From Capnocytophaga canimorsus (GTDB taxonomy: Bacteria; Bacteroidota; Bacteroidia; Flavobacteriales; Flavobacteriaceae): DNA of 64,000 nt. The stretch lies in contig NZ_CP022382.1 of NCBI RefSeq assembly GCF_002302565.1, forward strand, positions 62,001 to 126,000, given 5' to 3'. Position numbers and translations under genes: made by a program. Shown here piece after piece: positions 61,049 through 64,000 of the stretch; the stretch's first letter is position 1; every line of letters starts with the position of its first letter. The notes under the pieces were generated by a model. It saw nothing but the letters and a program-made list of their open reading frames with translations, was not told where the DNA came from and ran no database searches.

Positions 61049-61369
61049 ATGAGTGATTTGAAAAGGATAGATGCACCCACATCAACCATTACTTACAACA
61101 GAAATGCTATAGATGCTTCAACTAATAACATCTATGAGGCTATTTCTATAATAGCCAAACGTGCTACTCAAATCAATTCTGAAATTAAAAAAGAATTGGT
61201 GGAAAAACTAGATGAGTTTGCTACTAATAACGATAGTTTGGAGGAAATTTTTGAAAATAAAGAACAAATAGAAGTTTCTAAATACTATGAGAAACTCCCT
61301 AAACCTCAAGCTATTGCGGTAAAGGAGTGGTTAGAAGGTAAGATTTACTATCGCGAAACGAATTCTTAA
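61049..61369 (+). CDS. rpoZ: RNA polymerase omega subunit (RpoZ/Rpb6 family), Bacteroidetes type
   Basis: The 106-aa protein sits in the bamD-rpoZ-coaBC order known from flavobacteria. The conserved core is NIYEAISIIAKRATQINSEIKKELVEKLDEF, equivalent to the omega/Rpb6 helix that clamps the beta' C-terminus. The identification relies on this segment and synteny, since omega proteins are short and divergent. Confidence 0.85.
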   Translation: MSDLKRIDAPTSTITYNRNAIDASTNNIYEAISIIAKRATQINSEIKKELVEKLDEFATNNDSLEEIFENKEQIEVSKYYEKLPKPQAIAVKEWLEGKIYYRETNS

Positions 61370-61384
61370 CGTTAAGGTTCAATA

Positions 61385-62578
61385 ATGTCCGTTTTAGCAG
61401 GAAAACATATCGTTTTAGGTGTAACAGGCGGTATAGCGGCTTATAAAACGGCGCATTTGGTTCGTTTGTTAGTCAAAAAACAAGCCAAAGTCAAGGTGGT
61501 ATTAACGCAAAGTGCTACGCAATTTGTTACCCCTTTGACTTTGGCTACGCTTTCTAAAAATCAGGTATATACCACTTTTTCTTCGGCTGACGGCAATTGG
61601 AATAATCACGTTGAACTTGCACTTTGGGCAGATATGATGCTCATTGCACCAGTAACGGCGAATACATTGGCAAAAATGGCCAATGGGCAATGTAATAATT
61701 TGCTGTTGGCAACTTATTTTTCTGCCAAATCACCTGTATTTGTAGCTCCAGCTATGGATTTAGATATGTATGCACATCCTACGGTGGCTGAAAATCTTAA
61801 AAAAATACAATCTTTTAAAAATCGGGTAATTCCTGCCGAAAAAGGAGAACTTGCCAGTGGCTTGGTGGGCGAGGGGCGTATGGCATCACCCGAAACCATC
61901 GTTCAATTTTTAGAAGATTCTTTTAACCAAAAGCTACCTCTTGTGGGGAAACGATTTTTGATAACGGCAGGACCTACTTATGAAGCTATAGACCCTGTTC
62001 GTTTTATAGGCAATTTTTCTACTGGGAAAATGGGAATTGCTTTAGCTAATGAAGTTAGCCGACAAGGAGGCGAGGTGGATTTGGTGCTTGGACCTACTTC
62101 AGAAAAAAATATAGATGAAAAAATTCGAGTACATCGTGTGATTAGTGCTCAACAAATGTACCAAGCTACCATAAGTCGATTTGATAAGACTGATGTGGCT
62201 ATTCTTTCGGCAGCAGTTGCCGATTACACTCCCTTGACGAAAGCTTCTGAAAAAATCAAAAAGAAGGAAGGCGGTTTAAATATAGCTTTAATTCCTACAA
62301 AAGATATATTGGCTACCTTAGGAGAAATGAAGAAAAATCAGTGTTTGGTAGGGTTTGCTTTGGAAACACATAACGAATTGGAAAATGCCAAGCAAAAATT
62401 GCAACGTAAGAATTTAGATGCCATTGTGCTTAATTCGCTCAATGATGAAGGAGCAGGTTTTGGTACTGACACCAATAAGATTACTTTTATTACGCCTCAA
62501 AACCAAATTACATTTGCCTTGAAGTCAAAAACAGAAGTTGCTAAGGATATTATACAGCAAATCTTACAAATTCTTTGA
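61385..62578 (+). CDS. coaBC: Bifunctional phosphopantothenoylcysteine decarboxylase / phosphopantothenate--cysteine ligase
   Basis: CoaBC makes 4'-phosphopantetheine, the coenzyme A precursor. The 397-aa chain has the FMN-dependent CoaC half (about 1-185: VTGGIAAYKTAHLVRLL, catalytic His in NHVELALWAD, APVTANTLAKMANGQCNNLL, and the PAMDLDMY variant of the PAMNxxMW motif). The CoaB half (about 190-397) has ITAGPTYEAIDPVRFIGNFSTGKMG, VAILSAAVADYTP and VGFALETHNELENAKQKL. It is the third gene after bamD and rpoZ. DUF4835 and recN, which usually follow in flavobacteria, are not present here; tRNA-Glu genes follow instead. Confidence 0.95.
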   Translation: MSVLAGKHIVLGVTGGIAAYKTAHLVRLLVKKQAKVKVVLTQSATQFVTPLTLATLSKNQVYTTFSSADGNWNNHVELALWADMMLIAPVTANTLAKMANGQCNNLLLATYFSAKSPVFVAPAMDLDMYAHPTVAENLKKIQSFKNRVIPAEKGELASGLVGEGRMASPETIVQFLEDSFNQKLPLVGKRFLITAGPTYEAIDPVRFIGNFSTGKMGIALANEVSRQGGEVDLVLGPTSEKNIDEKIRVHRVISAQQMYQATISRFDKTDVAILSAAVADYTPLTKASEKIKKKEGGLNIALIPTKDILATLGEMKKNQCLVGFALETHNELENAKQKLQRKNLDAIVLNSLNDEGAGFGTDTNKITFITPQNQITFALKSKTEVAKDIIQQILQIL

Positions 62579-62660
62579 AAATAATTCAAAAAATAAAATT
62601 CTGATTATTCGTGTTTTATGTTTTTTTTGAAGAAAAAAAAATATTTTTTTGAATAAAAAT

Positions 62661-62690
62661 TTGTGAGTTTAAAAAATAATTGTACTTTTG
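62661..62690 (+). promoter_or_regulatory. Promoter of the tRNA-Glu pair
   Basis: TTG (62661-62663), a 19-nt spacer and a perfect TACTTTTG (62683-62690) stand 28 nt before the first tRNA-Glu. Confidence 0.8.
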
Positions 62691-62718
62691 CAACCGCATT
62701 AAAGAATTAAGAAATGAT

Positions 62719-62790
62719 GGCCCGTTCGTCTAGGGGTTAGGACGCAAGATTTTCATTCTTGAAACAGGGGTTCGATTCCCCTACGGGCTA
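62719..62790 (+). tRNA. tRNA-Glu (anticodon TTC), copy 1
   Basis: The 72-nt gene has acceptor GGCCCGT / ACGGGCT with discriminator A, D-loop TAGGGGTTAGGA, anticodon stem-loop CAAGATTTTCATTCTTG with TTC, and T-arm AGGGGTTCGATTCCCCT. CCA is not encoded in full (only CA follows). Confidence 0.95.
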
Positions 62791-62838
62791 CAGGTTTTGA
62801 TTAATAGTTCTATTTAAGGTTTAGAGATTAAGAGGTTT

Positions 62839-62910
62839 GGCCCGTTCGTCTAGGGGTTAGGACGCAAGATTTTCATTCTTGAAACAGGGGTTCGATTCCC
62901 CTACGGGCTA
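62839..62910 (+). tRNA. tRNA-Glu (anticodon TTC), copy 2
   Basis: This gene is identical in sequence to the copy 120 nt upstream, including the two bases after the discriminator. It is probably co-transcribed with the first copy and lies 61 nt before rpsT. Confidence 0.95.
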
Positions 62911-62971
62911 CAAAGAAAGAAATACGTGATTTTATATCACCTCTGTAGAATTTAAAAAGAATAACGAAAAA

Positions 62972-63229
62972 ATGGCAAACCATAAGTCAGCATTAAAAAG
63001 AATTAGAAGAAATGAGGCGGCTCGCCTACGTAATCGTTATCAGCACAAAACTGCTCGTAACGCTGTTAGAAAATTACGTGCATTAGAAGACGTAAACCAA
63101 GCCAAAGAGCTACTTCCAAAAGTAGTTTCTATGATTGATAAGTTAGCTAAGAAAAATATTATTCACGTGAATAAAGCAGCTAACCTTAAGAGTAGCTTGG
63201 CTAAACATATCAACAAGTTAGCTCAATAA
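62972..63229 (+). CDS. rpsT: 30S ribosomal protein S20
   Basis: The 85-aa basic helical protein binds 16S rRNA. It begins [22 protein letters not shown] and contains [22 protein letters not shown], the family signature. It follows the tRNA-Glu pair and is closed by its own terminator. Confidence 0.96.
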   Translation: MANHKSALKRIRRNEAARLRNRYQHKTARNAVRKLRALEDVNQAKELLPKVVSMIDKLAKKNIIHVNKAANLKSSLAKHINKLAQ

Positions 63230-63256
63230 TTTATAGGTTATTACAAATTTTGTTTT

Positions 63257-63297
63257 GAAAGTCAGGCTTATTTATAAGTCTGACTTTCTTTTTATTA
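63257..63297 (+). terminator. Terminator of rpsT
   Basis: The stem GAAAGTCAGGCTTA (63257-63270) pairs with 63275-63288 with one mismatch and a 4-nt loop, followed by TTTTTATT. Confidence 0.85.
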
Positions 63298-63303
63298 TAT
63301 TTG
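63296..63303 (+). promoter_or_regulatory. -7 promoter element of the last lipoprotein gene
   Basis: TATATTTG, a perfect TAnnTTTG, lies 26 nt before the ATG at 63330, just after the rpsT terminator. Confidence 0.5.
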
Positions 63304-63329
63304 TGTTTGTAAAACGGATTGTCAGACAA

Positions 63330-64000
63330 ATGAAAATAGTATATATTACCATAATATCGTTCTTACTTTTGTTAGGATGTAATAATACCTCTTCTAATGC
63401 AAATCAAGATCGAAAAATAAAACCTAAAACTGTTGAATTTGAGGAGTTTAAAATCCCTAATCTTACCGAAAAAGCTTTAGATGATGTTCAGCAATGGAAG
63501 TCTTTTCGTTCTTTGGTACAGGTCATTATCAATGTATCACCTCATAAGGTAAAAAATGCGGACAAACTAGTAGCCGATAGCACTGAAAACTTACTGATAT
63601 ATAAACGATTTTCTGTTTCTGATAAAAAAAATGTACTTCAAAATATGTCAATTGACAGAGATTGGCGCACTACAGGCAAGGTAAAAGATACCATTTTCCG
63701 ATTGCAAAAACTAAAGTTAGGGGAGGCTTCAGTGACTTGGAACAATTATTTGATTAAAGAAGTACCTTATACTTTTTCCATATTTGTAAAGCCTAACGAC
63801 TATAAAAAATTTGCAGTTGAGATTGGTTTAAACAATCAAAAACAATTGGAACATATTTTTAGTTTAGAAACCGATTCGGCAGTTCAAACCTCACCAAATT
63901 CAAAAATAATTCCTCTAGAAGACAATTGGAAAGAAATTCAGTTGGTTTTTACTCCTCAACAAGAGGAAAGTTATGGTATAAAAATGTATTATGATGAGGA
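63330..64000 (+). CDS. Hypothetical lipoprotein, partial (C-terminus outside window)
   Basis: The frame opens at ATG 63330 and runs 223 codons to the window edge. A lipoprotein signal (MKIVYITIISFLLLLGC) gives lipidated Cys17, followed by an N/S/K-rich linker and a mixed domain with VQQWKSFRSLVQVIINVSPHK, DRDWRTTGKVKD and a beta-rich later part (SIFVKPNDYKKFAVEIGLNN). I do not recognise the family; the later part could be a carbohydrate- or protein-binding beta-sandwich, but this is only a guess. Confidence 0.75.
   Translation, partial: MKIVYITIISFLLLLGCNNTSSNANQDRKIKPKTVEFEEFKIPNLTEKALDDVQQWKSFRSLVQVIINVSPHKVKNADKLVADSTENLLIYKRFSVSDKKNVLQNMSIDRDWRTTGKVKDTIFRLQKLKLGEASVTWNNYLIKEVPYTFSIFVKPNDYKKFAVEIGLNNQKQLEHIFSLETDSAVQTSPNSKIIPLEDNWKEIQLVFTPQQEESYGIKMYYDE

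Overview
The window looks like a chromosomal segment of a Flavobacteriaceae bacterium, most probably Capnocytophaga or a close relative; the genus is inferred from remembered gene order and was not tested. The evidence is low GC, two SusC/SusD pairs, a PorT-like T9SS protein, a large-periplasmic-domain YidC, the DUF6089-uppS-bamA-skp-skp-murI order, and promoters of the Bacteroidetes type (TTG, about 19 nt, TAnnTTTG). Most of the window is housekeeping core with small accessory and decayed patches.

Layout. 1-1330: porT-like (partial) and ubiE/menG. 1600-6620: SusC/SusD pair closed by a strong terminator. 6927-13174: envelope biogenesis block (DUF6089 barrel, uppS, bamA, two skp/ompH genes, murI), converging on GNAT-yaaA-cysN. 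15868-16033: tRNA-Tyr with its own promoter and terminator. 16051-18335: small barrel, lone MacB-type ATPase with a 50-residue membrane protein, DUF4199 protein. 18376-18514: interspersed palindromic element. 18624-21224: pdhA-pdhC. 21550-25386: a double-length acetyl-CoA synthetase whose N-terminal half is a catalytically degenerate synthetase. 25621-27087: an aromatic amino acid lyase homologue without the MIO triad. 27162-31543: prfB with programmed frameshift, arsC-like, ECF sigma, zinc anti-sigma, RclC/DUF417 protein and exported MsrAB. 31734-41410: TlpA-like lipoprotein, then an RND efflux locus (OMF, DUF6261, pump, adaptor, MarR/GbsR regulator with a palindromic operator), with a 42-bp minisatellite between pump and adaptor. 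41707-43593: yidC. 43804-46765: an accessory, decaying patch with two hypotheticals, an IS5-family element with a frameshifted transposase, and a frameshifted SIMPL-domain gene. 46814-48508: purM and a 21-bp minisatellite. 48509-59479: degenerate methyltransferase-like gene, then a probable peptide/amino-acid uptake block (symporter, YD-repeat protein, S9 peptidase, SusC/SusD, TlpA-like lipoprotein). 59549-60031: truncated TonB receptor. 60233-64000: bamD-rpoZ-coaBC, two identical tRNA-Glu genes, rpsT and the start of a lipoprotein gene.

The most unusual content is the acetyl-CoA synthetase fusion followed directly by a lyase pseudoenzyme: adjacent genes whose sequences keep the fold but have lost catalytic residues. 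Other points of interest are the two minisatellites, the interspersed palindromic element with a half copy 16 kb away, and a compact sigma/anti-sigma/RclC/MsrAB module suggesting an oxidant response in the envelope. All function statements rest on reading motifs by eye; no database search was possible.
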